From positions 124,001-188,000 of the forward strand of contig JANQGX010000027.1 in assembly GCA_028282885.1 (NCBI GenBank): a DNA stretch of 64,000 bases. Direction: 5' to 3'. This document shows, in pieces, positions 8,795 to 16,746 of this stretch; position 1 is the stretch's first letter, and every line of letters begins with the position of its first letter. This stretch comes from SAR324 cluster bacterium. Its GTDB lineage: Bacteria; SAR324; XYD2-FULL-50-16. The notes under the pieces were generated by a model that ran no database searches, was not told where the DNA came from, and was given only the letters and a program-made list of their open reading frames with translations. The position numbers and the translations under genes are program-made.

Positions 8795-9847
8795 TTATTG
8801 AACAAGATCGAGGCAGATCTCTTCCATCTTCACCAGAGATTCCTGCAGGTCCTGTTCGGTATAGTATTTATCATGGTAATAGGCGCTGCCGGATTCAGCG
8901 TCGCCGGTTGTATCTGTCGTCAGCAGACTGAAACCCGTGGGTGACTTTTTCTCAAGACTGATTCTTCCTTCCAGGGCTTCTCTGATTCTCAATACCTCTT
9001 CCTTTGCCGCAGCACAACTCTTAATATCGTCCAATCCGGGGGGGTCTATATCAGATGAGGGTATTTCCCCGGGTTCCAGAGGTTCGGGCTGCGGAATATC
9101 TTCCGTGCGTTTCTGCTTTAGCCGGTAGAGGCTTTTGCTGATGGATTGGTTGGAATAAAAAATATAATTTAACAGATCCCTGGTGGTGACCTCCGCATCG
9201 CTTCCCGGTTTGGAAATGGTGACAGTCGTGGAAAGCATTTCACCCATTTTCCATTCACCCTTGAGAACGGTTCCGTCAATTTTCCAGAGAATGCCCTCTC
9301 CATGCTGCTTGTCGCTCTCCCATTTTCCGCTGAACCTGTTTCCGTTTTTGTAGGCGTAGAATCCGTAGCCATGCATTCTGTCCAGTCGCCACTCCCCGGT
9401 ATAATGGTCACCCTCGTTCCAGTAGAAATCCCCGCTACCGTGGCGCAGACCGTTTTGCCAGTAACCTTCGTATTGGCCGAACTGGAATGTGTAAATACCA
9501 AAGCCATCCGTGCAATTGCCGGCGATACAACGATAGGGTTCGGGTTGTGGCGGGATGAAAGGTTTGGCTTTCAGTTTCATCTTCTTGCGTGTCACTTTAA
9601 CCAGCTTGGAGTTTTGCCAATAACCTTCGATCCACTGGTTATTCAGGGTGAACTTCCCTTTTCCGTGCATTTTCCCGTTTTTCCATTCCCCCCTGTATTT
9701 TCCCCCGTCATCGAAGAGAAACGTCCCTTTGCCATTGTTGCAATCTCCCCGAATACAGATGGCCAGCACGAGTGGTTGGCAGAGCACGGTCAATCCGATC
9801 AATGCCGGGATTAAGAACCAGATCTTATATCGGGTCGTTGGTATCAT
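8795..9847 (-). CDS. Exported MORN-repeat protein
   Basis: 350 residues. A basic start and hydrophobic stretch to about residue 29 (PLVLA) look like a signal peptide. At least five MORN repeats follow (for example YRGEWKNGKMHGKGKF, YEGYWQNGLRHGSGDF and FSGKWESDKQHGEGIL). Two of them are introduced by a matching cysteine element (CIRGDCNNGKG and CIAGNCTDGFG), so the N-terminal part looks duplicated. The last 140 residues are charged, without repeats, and contain two more Cys. MORN repeats bind lipids or proteins; no enzymatic function is visible. It appears to be transcribed alone. Confidence 0.75.
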   Translation of the reverse strand: MIPTTRYKIWFLIPALIGLTVLCQPLVLAICIRGDCNNGKGTFLFDDGGKYRGEWKNGKMHGKGKFTLNNQWIEGYWQNSKLVKVTRKKMKLKAKPFIPPQPEPYRCIAGNCTDGFGIYTFQFGQYEGYWQNGLRHGSGDFYWNEGDHYTGEWRLDRMHGYGFYAYKNGNRFSGKWESDKQHGEGILWKIDGTVLKGEWKMGEMLSTTVTISKPGSDAEVTTRDLLNYIFYSNQSISKSLYRLKQKRTEDIPQPEPLEPGEIPSSDIDPPGLDDIKSCAAAKEEVLRIREALEGRISLEKKSPTGFSLLTTDTTGDAESGSAYYHDKYYTEQDLQESLVKMEEICLDLVQ

Positions 9848-10121
9848 TATCTTCCCTCGGACAGGAAACGGTATTTTCAGTGACGGATTGACGTTACAGC
9901 ACTTTCAGCACTATTAACATTAGAAAGAGGCGACGTCCAGATGAAACATCAGGGGAGGGAAGGAGCATGGTTTGTGGAATGGGCTATGCATTTCCTTTGA
10001 TGTCTTCTTATTTATGACTTTGTTCATTGCGGCCATGTCGGTGAATAGTCATTTGATATTTCCGCAAAGCCGGATGTTTAAAGGCCTCCGGTTCCGGATT
10101 GAATCAATCAAACGAGTTGGG

Positions 10122-10241
10122 ATGATGAGAAATCAAAGTAAGTGGATCAGAAGAACCATTCTGATTCTTGCCGGGGGTATGCTTTTGAATGGGTGTGGGT
10201 TTTTCTCGGACTGCAGTACCTCCAAACGAAAATTACCTTGA
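10122..10241 (+). CDS. Possible small lipoprotein
   Basis: About 39 residues: two Met, a basic stretch, a hydrophobic core and a lipobox-like LLNGC, followed by only 15 more residues. The shape matches very small lipoproteins of the entericidin/LptM type, but the tail matches none that I recognise. There is no strong ribosome site. It may equally be the start of a decayed lipoprotein gene. The surrounding interval 9848-10586 shows no other supportable gene. Confidence 0.3.
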   Translation: MMRNQSKWIRRTILILAGGMLLNGCGFFSDCSTSKRKLP

Positions 10242-10586
10242 AACGCCAGAAGGATCGGCAGTTTGTCGGTTGTAACGGAAACGATCCATCAGGATCGCGC
10301 TTGAAAATGCGAGATTGTCACCAGCTTTCAATTGGAAGGCAATCTCAACCCCATTTCTTCCCCTCATTTGCTTCCAGTTCTTCTCAGTCATTTTTTGCCC
10401 CTGTTTGTCATCTTCAGGCAGAGATTTTGCAGCATTTTTATCAATAAAACAGATTGTTAAAGCGGTTGACGGTTATCGGGTTGATACCTGGCTGGAATCA
10501 TTTATATGCGGCTTGGTTAGCCATTTAAAATGATTTGAACCGATTGACCGTGTTTAATGCATTAAACATCTTTCAAAGGAGATCAA

Positions 10587-11066
10587 ATGGGAATTGAAGA
10601 GGGAAAGAAAGCCCCGGATTTTAGCTTAAAAGATCAAAACGGGAAGGTGGTATCCCTGAAAAAACACAAGGGAAAAATTGTCGTGGTCTATTTTTATCCC
10701 AAGGATGACACCCCGGGTTGTACGAAAGAGGCTATCGGTTTTCGTGATTTGCATGAACAGTTTCAAAGTCTGGACACCATTGTATTGGGAGTTTCTCCGG
10801 ATAATGGGGTATCTCACACCCGATTTATTGATAAACAGGGTCTTCCCTTTACCCTGCTATCCGACCCGGATAAAAAGGTGATGACGGCGTATGGCGCCTA
10901 CGGTGAAAAGATGATGTATGGCAAAAAGATAGTTGGCGTGATTCGTTCAACCGTCGTGGTTGACAAGGGTGGAAAGGTCTTCAAACACTGGAAAAGAGTT
11001 GCCAAGGCTGCTGATCATCCGGCAAAGGTGCTGGAAGTGATCAGCAAGGGACTGTCAGGCGACTGA
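10587..11066 (+). CDS. bcp: Thioredoxin-dependent peroxiredoxin, Bcp/PrxQ type, without the usual resolving Cys
   Basis: 159 residues of the AhpC/TSA fold. The peroxidatic Cys lies in the PGCTKEA motif near residue 46. In most Bcp/PrxQ proteins a resolving Cys follows five residues later (CTKEAC); here that position is Ile (CTKEAI), and no other Cys is present, so it would act as a 1-Cys enzyme needing an external thiol. It reduces hydroperoxides in the cytoplasm. A strong ribosome site (AAAGGAG) precedes the ATG. It converges on the histidine-phosphatase gene 24 bases away. Confidence 0.9.
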   Translation: MGIEEGKKAPDFSLKDQNGKVVSLKKHKGKIVVVYFYPKDDTPGCTKEAIGFRDLHEQFQSLDTIVLGVSPDNGVSHTRFIDKQGLPFTLLSDPDKKVMTAYGAYGEKMMYGKKIVGVIRSTVVVDKGGKVFKHWKRVAKAADHPAKVLEVISKGLSGD

Positions 11067-11089
11067 ATATATAGAATAAAACGGGGAGT

Positions 11090-11725
11090 TCAGATGTCAT
11101 CCAGGGTTCTGACGTTGGTGAGGTGGCTGATATCACCGAAACTCAGCAGCCTCCAAACACCGTCCTGGTAAGAGAAGGTGTTTTTCCCCGTATTCCAGAT
11201 CTTATACTTTCTCGGCCCTTCGATCGAGATACCAATCACATAGCGAAACAGGCTGTCGATCACCCCACCGTGGCAGACGATGATAATGGTTTCTCCAAGG
11301 TGTCGCTCTGCCAGCTCGTTAAAACATTCGACGTTTCTTAAATAGCGTTGTCTGGTGCTTTCAGCAGCGGGTGGTGCATAATCGGGGTCGGATTTAATGA
11401 AATCATGGTATTCACCGGGATACTGCTGCCTGATCTGATCCGAGGTAAGTCCCTGAAAGGCGCCCAATGCTCTTTCCCTGAGCCTGGGATCCGGGACGAT
11501 TCTTTTACCGGTTACTTTGGAGATATAACCGGCAGTCTCCATGGCCCGTCCCAGGTCGCTGCTGTACAGGGTGTCAAACGGTTCGTTGCGGAGGCTTTCG
11601 GCGATAATTCCAGCTTGCTTTCTCCCATTGTCCGTTAAAGGACTGTTGTCAAATCCCTGCCATCGGCCCTGAATATTCCATTCAGTTTCGCCGTGTCGAA
11701 TCAGAATAAGAGTGGTTTCGCTCAT
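11090..11725 (-). CDS. Histidine phosphatase superfamily protein (phosphoglycerate mutase-like)
   Basis: 211 residues. The RHGETEWN motif at the N-terminus carries the phospho-accepting His, the second Arg is in YSSDLGRAMETA, the acid is in LRERALGAFQG, and the second His is in VCHGGVI. These make it an active-site-complete broad-specificity phosphatase of the GpmB/CobC kind rather than a glycolytic mutase. The actual substrate is not predictable. It lies divergent from the ArsC-like gene. Confidence 0.85.
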   Translation of the reverse strand: MSETTLILIRHGETEWNIQGRWQGFDNSPLTDNGRKQAGIIAESLRNEPFDTLYSSDLGRAMETAGYISKVTGKRIVPDPRLRERALGAFQGLTSDQIRQQYPGEYHDFIKSDPDYAPPAAESTRQRYLRNVECFNELAERHLGETIIIVCHGGVIDSLFRYVIGISIEGPRKYKIWNTGKNTFSYQDGVWRLLSFGDISHLTNVRTLDDI

Positions 11726-11862
11726 GCCTGTTGTAAATCCGGTTAATTTGTTTAGACTGATATCAGGTTGAGTTGAATTTGTTGATCAGCCAATCCGGGG
11801 GAGTTTAACAGAATCGTTGCGTTGCTTGTTACACCCTGCCGGTAGAAAATCGGTTGAAATCT

Positions 11863-12318
11863 ATGAAATCCATTATGAACGAATCGAAGAGAAAAGTCCT
11901 GTTTGTCTGCACGGGAAACACCTGTAGAAGTCAAATGGCAGAAGGATTGTTAAGGGATCTGGCCGGTAACCGCTATATAGTCTGCAGTGCGGGGGTGAAA
12001 CCCGAGCAGGTGGTAAATCCTTTTGCTGTCAGAGTGATGAAGGAGAACAGTATCGATATTTCGGGACAGCAACCCAAAGGAGTGGATCAGTTCCAGGGGA
12101 TGGATGACCTGTCGTTTGTAATCCTGGTCTGTGATTATGCCCGCAATGTGTGCTCCAGTGATTGGCCGGAGCTGGATGCGAATCATAGGATTTTCTGGTC
12201 CGTTTCCGATCCCGCGGATGCGGTGGGGAGTGAGGAGGAGATACTGGCTGTTTACCGGAACACGAGGGATGTATTGAAAAAGAGAATAACAGGCTGGTTA
12301 AAAGACCGGGACACCTGA
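11863..12318 (+). CDS. ArsC-type arsenate reductase / low-molecular-weight tyrosine phosphatase family protein
   Basis: About 151 residues. The P-loop VCTGNTCRSQMAEG carries the nucleophilic Cys, and the acid is in the WSVSDPAD region (DP motif). Two further Cys in LVCDYARNVC match the relay cysteines of thioredoxin-linked ArsC (spacing 7), which favours arsenate reductase over a phosphatase. Thioredoxin would regenerate it. The start is uncertain (TTG 11854, ATG 11863 or ATG 11875) and no ribosome site decides it. No ars operon genes are nearby. Confidence 0.8.
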   Translation: MKSIMNESKRKVLFVCTGNTCRSQMAEGLLRDLAGNRYIVCSAGVKPEQVVNPFAVRVMKENSIDISGQQPKGVDQFQGMDDLSFVILVCDYARNVCSSDWPELDANHRIFWSVSDPADAVGSEEEILAVYRNTRDVLKKRITGWLKDRDT

Positions 12319-12372
12319 TTCAGTTCCGAATCTGAAACGTCTCCTTTTACGAAAATATTATCAAATTATCGT

Positions 12373-13743
12373 TTAAGGCATCACCCCGTATTTTTTCAGT
12401 TTCTGGTGAAGGGTTCTCCTGGTGATTCCCAACTTTCGTGCCGTCTCACTTTTGTTTCCTTCCGTGATTTCCAGGGCCCTAAGAATTGCCGATTTCTCCA
12501 CCTCTTCCAATGGTGCAATTTCAGCCTGCCCAGTCTCCGGAGACGGTTCTGCGGTCTGTGGAGCAGGATTGGAGCCGGTCAGGGTAAAGTCGGGTTCGCC
12601 CAGGTGGTCATTCCTGCAGAGAACGACGCCTCTTTCAATTGTATTCATCAACTCCCGGACATTTCCCGGCCAATGATAGCTGACCAGGTATTGCATGGCA
12701 CCCGGGGTAAATCCTTTGATCTCTTTGTTGTTTTTATCTGAAAAGAGGGCAAGAAAGTGTTGAGCAAGGATCGGTATATCATCGGACCTTGATCTGAGGG
12801 CAGGGACATTAAGCATCACTACGTTAAGCCTGTAAAACAGATCTTCGCGAAAGGTGCCGGCAGCAACCATCTCTTGCAGATTCTTGTTGGTAGCCGTTAT
12901 AACTCTGACGTCCACCTTTATGACCTGCTCTCCACCGACACGTGTCAGCTCTTTTTCCTGAAGTACCCGCAACAGTTTAGCCTGCATGGCAAGAGGCATT
13001 TCACCGATTTCATCAAGAAAGAGGCTGCCCCCGTTGGCCTGCAGAAACTTACCGTCTTTGCGCCGATCAGCACCCGTAAACGATCCTTTCTCATGGCCGA
13101 ACAGCTCCGATTCTAGTAAAGTCTCAGTAATGGCTGCGCAATTGACCTTGATAAAAGCCTTATCCCTGCGACTACTGTTGTAATGGATGGCACCGGCGAT
13201 CTGCTCCTTTCCGGTTCCGGATTCTCCACTGATCAGGACCGTTGCCTCAGTCGGAGCTACCTGGGCAATGGTCTCCAGCAGGTTTAACATGACAGGACTG
13301 TTGCCAATGATATTCCGATCATCAAACTGCCGTCCCAGGCTCTCCTTCAGCAATCGATTCTCCTCTTTCAATTGCAGATGTTCCAATGCTCTTTCCATCA
13401 TCAGCCTCAGTTTGTCGAAATCCAACGGCTTGGTCAGATAGTCATAAGCACCTTTTTTCATAGCTTCGATGGCGATTTCAATAGAGGAGTAGGCGGTCAT
13501 GATGATAATGGGAATGGCAGAATTGATAACTTTGATCTCGCCCAGGGCTTCAAGTCCGGAAATTTTTATCATGCGGTTGTCCATCAGGATCAGGTCAAAT
13601 GATCGCTCTTTAACCCTCTCGATGGCAGTGGAACCGTCGTCAGCCTCGTGAATCCCATAGCCCCAGCCTTCCATCAGGGTTTTGAGCATTGTGCGGTGTC
13701 CGGCGTCATCATCGACCACCAGTACGGATACTTTATTTTTCAT
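12373..13743 (-). CDS. Sigma-54-dependent response regulator (NtrC/ZraR family)
   Basis: 456 residues: an N-terminal receiver (phospho-acceptor Asp in LILMDNRM near residue 54, Lys in YLTKPLD), an AAA+ central domain (Walker A GESGTGKE, sigma-54 contact loop GSFTGA, Walker B SLFLDEIGE, ALRSRSDDIPIL), and a Fis-type helix-turn-helix at the C-terminus (ETARKLGITRRTLHQKLKK). It activates sigma-54 promoters. The start overlaps the histidine-kinase end by 11 bases, so the two form an operon. Probable targets are the promoter at 15969 and perhaps its own promoter, through the palindromes at 15787-15847. Confidence 0.93.
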   Translation of the reverse strand: MKNKVSVLVVDDDAGHRTMLKTLMEGWGYGIHEADDGSTAIERVKERSFDLILMDNRMIKISGLEALGEIKVINSAIPIIIMTAYSSIEIAIEAMKKGAYDYLTKPLDFDKLRLMMERALEHLQLKEENRLLKESLGRQFDDRNIIGNSPVMLNLLETIAQVAPTEATVLISGESGTGKEQIAGAIHYNSSRRDKAFIKVNCAAITETLLESELFGHEKGSFTGADRRKDGKFLQANGGSLFLDEIGEMPLAMQAKLLRVLQEKELTRVGGEQVIKVDVRVITATNKNLQEMVAAGTFREDLFYRLNVVMLNVPALRSRSDDIPILAQHFLALFSDKNNKEIKGFTPGAMQYLVSYHWPGNVRELMNTIERGVVLCRNDHLGEPDFTLTGSNPAPQTAEPSPETGQAEIAPLEEVEKSAILRALEITEGNKSETARKLGITRRTLHQKLKKYGVMP

Positions 13744-15511
13744 CTGTTATCTCCTGTTGCAGATCGGGAATGGTCACGGTAAATCGGGTTCCTCCTTCCG
13801 GGCGATTTTCCACGTTGATCTTTCCCTGGTGCGCCTCAAGAATATTGTGAGCAATGGCCAATCCGAGTCCCGTTCCGGACGGTTTTGTTGTGAAGTAGGG
13901 ATCGAACACCTTGGACAAATCTTCATCCGGAATGCCTTTACCTGTGTCAGTGACCGTAATTTCCACAGCGTGTTCCGAATTCAGACAATGCATTCCGATT
14001 TCCAGGGTGTCCCCTTCGGTCATGGCATCAATGGCATTGAGGTAAAGATTCAGCAATACCTGGTTAATCCTGTCCCTATCCATGGTTATTTCACAGGGTT
14101 TGCCCAGGAGATTCGTGGCAACCGAGATTCCCTTATTCTCGGCATTCTGCCGGATCAAGTGAAGAGAGCTTTGAAGGAAACCGGCAATATCGGTTGGTTC
14201 GGGTGAGATCCTGACAGGTCGCGCCAGTTCAAGCAGTTGTCCGACCACCCGATCCAATCTGTCCACTTCGTTGATCATAATCGTGGCGGTCTGCTGATCT
14301 TTGGGAACCTCCTTGTATCGTTCCCGGAAATAGGTGGCAAAGCCCTTGATGGTGCTGAGGGGATTTCTGATTTCATGCGCAACGCCTGCGGCCAGATTGC
14401 CGATGGAAGCGAGTCTTTGACTGCGTGCAACTTCTTTTCTAAGCTCATCAATCTCCGAAAGATCCTTCAGGAGCAGGGCATAGGATATGGGACGATCTCC
14501 ATTCTCGTCATATATCGCGGATGCGCTGATTTCCAGGGGGACAGATCTGTCCGGTTTAATCTCGCATTTGACTTCCTCGCTGATAATTTCTCCCTGCTCA
14601 TCTACCTTGGCAAAGCTTTGCAGTAATCGGGACGGCAAAACTTTTGATATCGGTTTTCCTACGATTTCTTTTTGAGAGATTCCAAGCATCTCTTCGGCCG
14701 TTGTATTTATCGAAGTAATTGTTTTTTGATCATCAAGGGCCAGTAGACCGATGGGCATATTATCCACCAGGTTGTCCGAGAAAGCTTTGATCCTTGAGAG
14801 TGAGGCTTTGGCCGTCTGGTAGTTTTGAAACAGAAAAAGAAGAATAATCCCGCCAAGACCGGCCACAAAAAGCAGTACTCCGGTTAACATGGTGTTCGTG
14901 GCGCTTGTTTTGCTGGATTGCTCCAGCAGACTCATGTCCAGGCCGACAAAAATAATCTGTTTTCCTGCCTGGCCTGATGGTGCTTCAAAGCCATGTCCGC
15001 CCATGAAACCGCGCATTTTGTTTTTCATGTCAGGATTACCCGGAACTCCTACAGGCCTGAATTCACGTGAAACTTCAAATATTTTTTGACCTGAACTCGA
15101 TTTTAGTATTCTCCAATTCAATCGGTTTGAGTTGAGGATAGCTTCGTAGTCCAATCCCGTGTCATGAAACTTACGAATTCTGGCTTCCAGGTTGTGGGCA
15201 ACAATGCGCCCTTTGTTATCTGTCACAAGCAGGTAACTGATGTCGGGTTGTCGTGCAGTCTCCTCCAATAGTTGCTGCAATTTCCGATTGCCCCATAGCC
15301 GACCTCTCATACCGGCCCTGGTGCCTGCTTCAAAAGATCTGATTAACGCCGCACCCTTTTCCAGTAACAATTGGTTGAGGTGGGTGTCCTGGCGTTGGAT
15401 ATTCTGGTAGGTGATAAACACCACCAACGGCAACACGATAAATATCGCTCCCAGCAGGACATAAGGAGGAACTGCTAACGCGAGTTTCTTTTTCAACGGA
15501 TTTTTCTCCAC
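13733..15511 (-). CDS. Membrane sensor histidine kinase (ZraS/AtoS-like) with PAS domain
   Basis: 592 residues. There is a first membrane helix near residues 12-34, a periplasmic sensor region of about 160 residues, a second helix near residues 205-227, a PAS domain (about 240-355), HisKA with the phospho-His in GVAHEIRNPLSTIKGF, and a HATPase domain with LNAIDAM, DTGKGIP and GTGLGLAI boxes. It is the partner of the adjacent NtrC-type regulator. The periplasmic part includes a short Gly/Met/His-containing stretch (KNKMRGFMGGHGFE), perhaps metal-related (inference). The layout, with a divergent periplasmic DUF2680-like gene, recalls zraSR-zraP. Confidence 0.9.
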   Translation of the reverse strand: MEKNPLKKKLALAVPPYVLLGAIFIVLPLVVFITYQNIQRQDTHLNQLLLEKGAALIRSFEAGTRAGMRGRLWGNRKLQQLLEETARQPDISYLLVTDNKGRIVAHNLEARIRKFHDTGLDYEAILNSNRLNWRILKSSSGQKIFEVSREFRPVGVPGNPDMKNKMRGFMGGHGFEAPSGQAGKQIIFVGLDMSLLEQSSKTSATNTMLTGVLLFVAGLGGIILLFLFQNYQTAKASLSRIKAFSDNLVDNMPIGLLALDDQKTITSINTTAEEMLGISQKEIVGKPISKVLPSRLLQSFAKVDEQGEIISEEVKCEIKPDRSVPLEISASAIYDENGDRPISYALLLKDLSEIDELRKEVARSQRLASIGNLAAGVAHEIRNPLSTIKGFATYFRERYKEVPKDQQTATIMINEVDRLDRVVGQLLELARPVRISPEPTDIAGFLQSSLHLIRQNAENKGISVATNLLGKPCEITMDRDRINQVLLNLYLNAIDAMTEGDTLEIGMHCLNSEHAVEITVTDTGKGIPDEDLSKVFDPYFTTKPSGTGLGLAIAHNILEAHQGKINVENRPEGGTRFTVTIPDLQQEITDEK

Positions 15512-15585
15512 CGGTTTTGGTTGTATATATGGTTATTCGATATCAACCTGACATTGAATATTGACCTTAACATTTATAGTTTTTC

Positions 15586-15601
15586 TGCAAATGATGTTCC
15601 T
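15586..15601 (-). promoter_or_regulatory. Weak candidate sigma-54 promoter for the kinase-regulator operon
   Basis: Read on the minus strand, AGGAAC, five bases, TTGCA. The -12 element is perfect and the invariant GG and GC dinucleotides have the right spacing, but the -24 element has two mismatches to TGGCAC. It lies 75 bases before the kinase start. If real, the operon is autoregulated from the operators at 15787-15847. Confidence 0.35.
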
Positions 15602-15786
15602 GACGATTTATTGCTGCCAAAAGAGAAACACTTGCGTCTTTCACAAGGATCATTTACGGGTGTTCTCGGTTCAACAACGGGACATATATTCGGTGTTGTA
15701 ATCGGAAAAATCAAATGTGTTCATTCAACAGCAACCATAAATGCAGGACAAACGAGCCGACCAAACGCCGAATGGCCAGCCAAAGA

Positions 15787-15847
15787 ACTGGATATTTCCT
15801 ATCCAGTGACATTTTTTTATCCTGCCACTCTGGATAAATAGTATCCA
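15787..15847. promoter_or_regulatory. Paired palindromes, probable binding sites of the NtrC-type regulator
   Basis: Two inverted repeats share the half-site TGGATA and a 5-base centre: 15787-15807 (ACTGGATA, 5 bases, TATCCAGT, perfect) and 15831-15847 (TGGATA, 5 bases, TATCCA). Their centres are 42 bases apart, four helical turns. They lie about 130 bases upstream of the sigma-54 promoter at 15969, the usual place for enhancer sites. That the adjacent regulator binds them is inferred. Confidence 0.7.
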
Positions 15848-15968
15848 TGTTTTTCTAATCACCCGGCAAAGTTTTTTAGTCCGGACAGGAATATCGGCTT
15901 CAAATTGAATTAAATATACCAATAATAACAAATAGATATAAAGGTTTTTGAAGGCCGGGTTTCAAGTT

Positions 15969-15983
15969 TGGCACATTCACTGC
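15969..15983 (+). promoter_or_regulatory. Sigma-54 promoter of the DUF2680-like gene
   Basis: TGGCAC, five bases, CTGC: the -24 element is perfect, and GG-GC spacing matches the sigma-54 consensus. It sits about 75 bases before the ATG at 16061 and downstream of the paired palindromes. Confidence 0.8.
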
Positions 15984-16060
15984 GATATAGACCAACAAGA
16001 GTAAACAAAAAATCGAACTGATCGATTGCTAATTCATTGAAATCTTTATAGGAGAATATG

Positions 16061-16609
16061 ATGAAACGTTTTAAAAAAATTGCTGTGGTTTCCTTGGTTA
16101 GTGCCAGTCTTTTAACCTCTTCTTTGGTTTTTGCCCAGGGTTGGAATAATCGGGGACCCAGGGGAATGGGGTATTCACAACAACAGCAGACCTATTATGC
16201 AGGTCCCGGCAGAGTTTTGCGAACCGAAATGAATGAAGCAAGGATAAAGGTCCTGGCTGAACTGTCCGGTCAATCAACAGAAGATATCCGGACCAAACTG
16301 AACAGCAAACCCATGTGGGCAGTACTTGATGAGTATAAGATTACCGTCACCGATTTTCAGTCCGCCATGCATGAAAAGGCCGATGATGTGGTCAGAAAGG
16401 CGATTGAAGATGGCAAACTGACCCAGGAGCAAGGCGACCTGATGCTGAAGCAGATGGAAGAAGGTCCCCGCACGGCCATGGGACCTCGCTTTGGAAACAG
16501 GCGCGGAATGGGCAAACGCGGCGGTATGGGTTATCGAAATATGGATGGAGCCTGGCAGGGTCAAGGTTTTCGTTACAAAAGAGGTTTTGATACCGGAAAT
16601 CAAAAGTAA
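16061..16609 (+). CDS. Exported DUF2680-like protein with Gly/Met/Arg-rich tail
   Basis: 182 residues. A signal peptide ends near VFA-QGW (about residue 26). The middle (about 50-125) is helical and resembles DUF2680: ARIKVLAELSG and a later VRKAIEDGKLTQEQGDLMLKQM. The last 50 residues are rich in Gly, Met and Arg. ATG 16061 is 6 bases after GGAG and preferred over 16058. Position and a dedicated sigma-54 promoter make it the likely output of the kinase-regulator pair. A role as a periplasmic chaperone or metal-binding protein, as for ZraP, is by analogy only. Confidence 0.7.
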   Translation: MKRFKKIAVVSLVSASLLTSSLVFAQGWNNRGPRGMGYSQQQQTYYAGPGRVLRTEMNEARIKVLAELSGQSTEDIRTKLNSKPMWAVLDEYKITVTDFQSAMHEKADDVVRKAIEDGKLTQEQGDLMLKQMEEGPRTAMGPRFGNRRGMGKRGGMGYRNMDGAWQGQGFRYKRGFDTGNQK

Positions 16610-16614
16610 TCTCT

Positions 16615-16639
16615 CCAAGGCGCTTCGTGGGCGCCTTGG
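16615..16639 (+). terminator. Hairpin terminator after the DUF2680-like gene
   Basis: A perfect 9-bp stem (CCAAGGCGC with GCGCCTTGG) and a 7-base loop start 6 bases after the stop codon. No T run follows, so termination strength is uncertain. Confidence 0.6.
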
Positions 16640-16705
16640 ATTCATAAATTTATCGATTACGGTAACGACAAAGTGGTGGTGATGAATGATTGTGCCTTAT
16701 AGATC

Positions 16706-16742
16706 AAAAAGGGATTCAGGGTTTAAGCATTGCTTGAATCCC
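16706..16742 (-). terminator. Terminator of the NAD synthetase gene
   Basis: On the minus strand GGGATTCA pairs with TGAATCCC across a 16-base loop and is followed directly by five T. It lies just downstream of the nadE stop. Confidence 0.7.
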
Positions 16743-16746
16743 GTTT

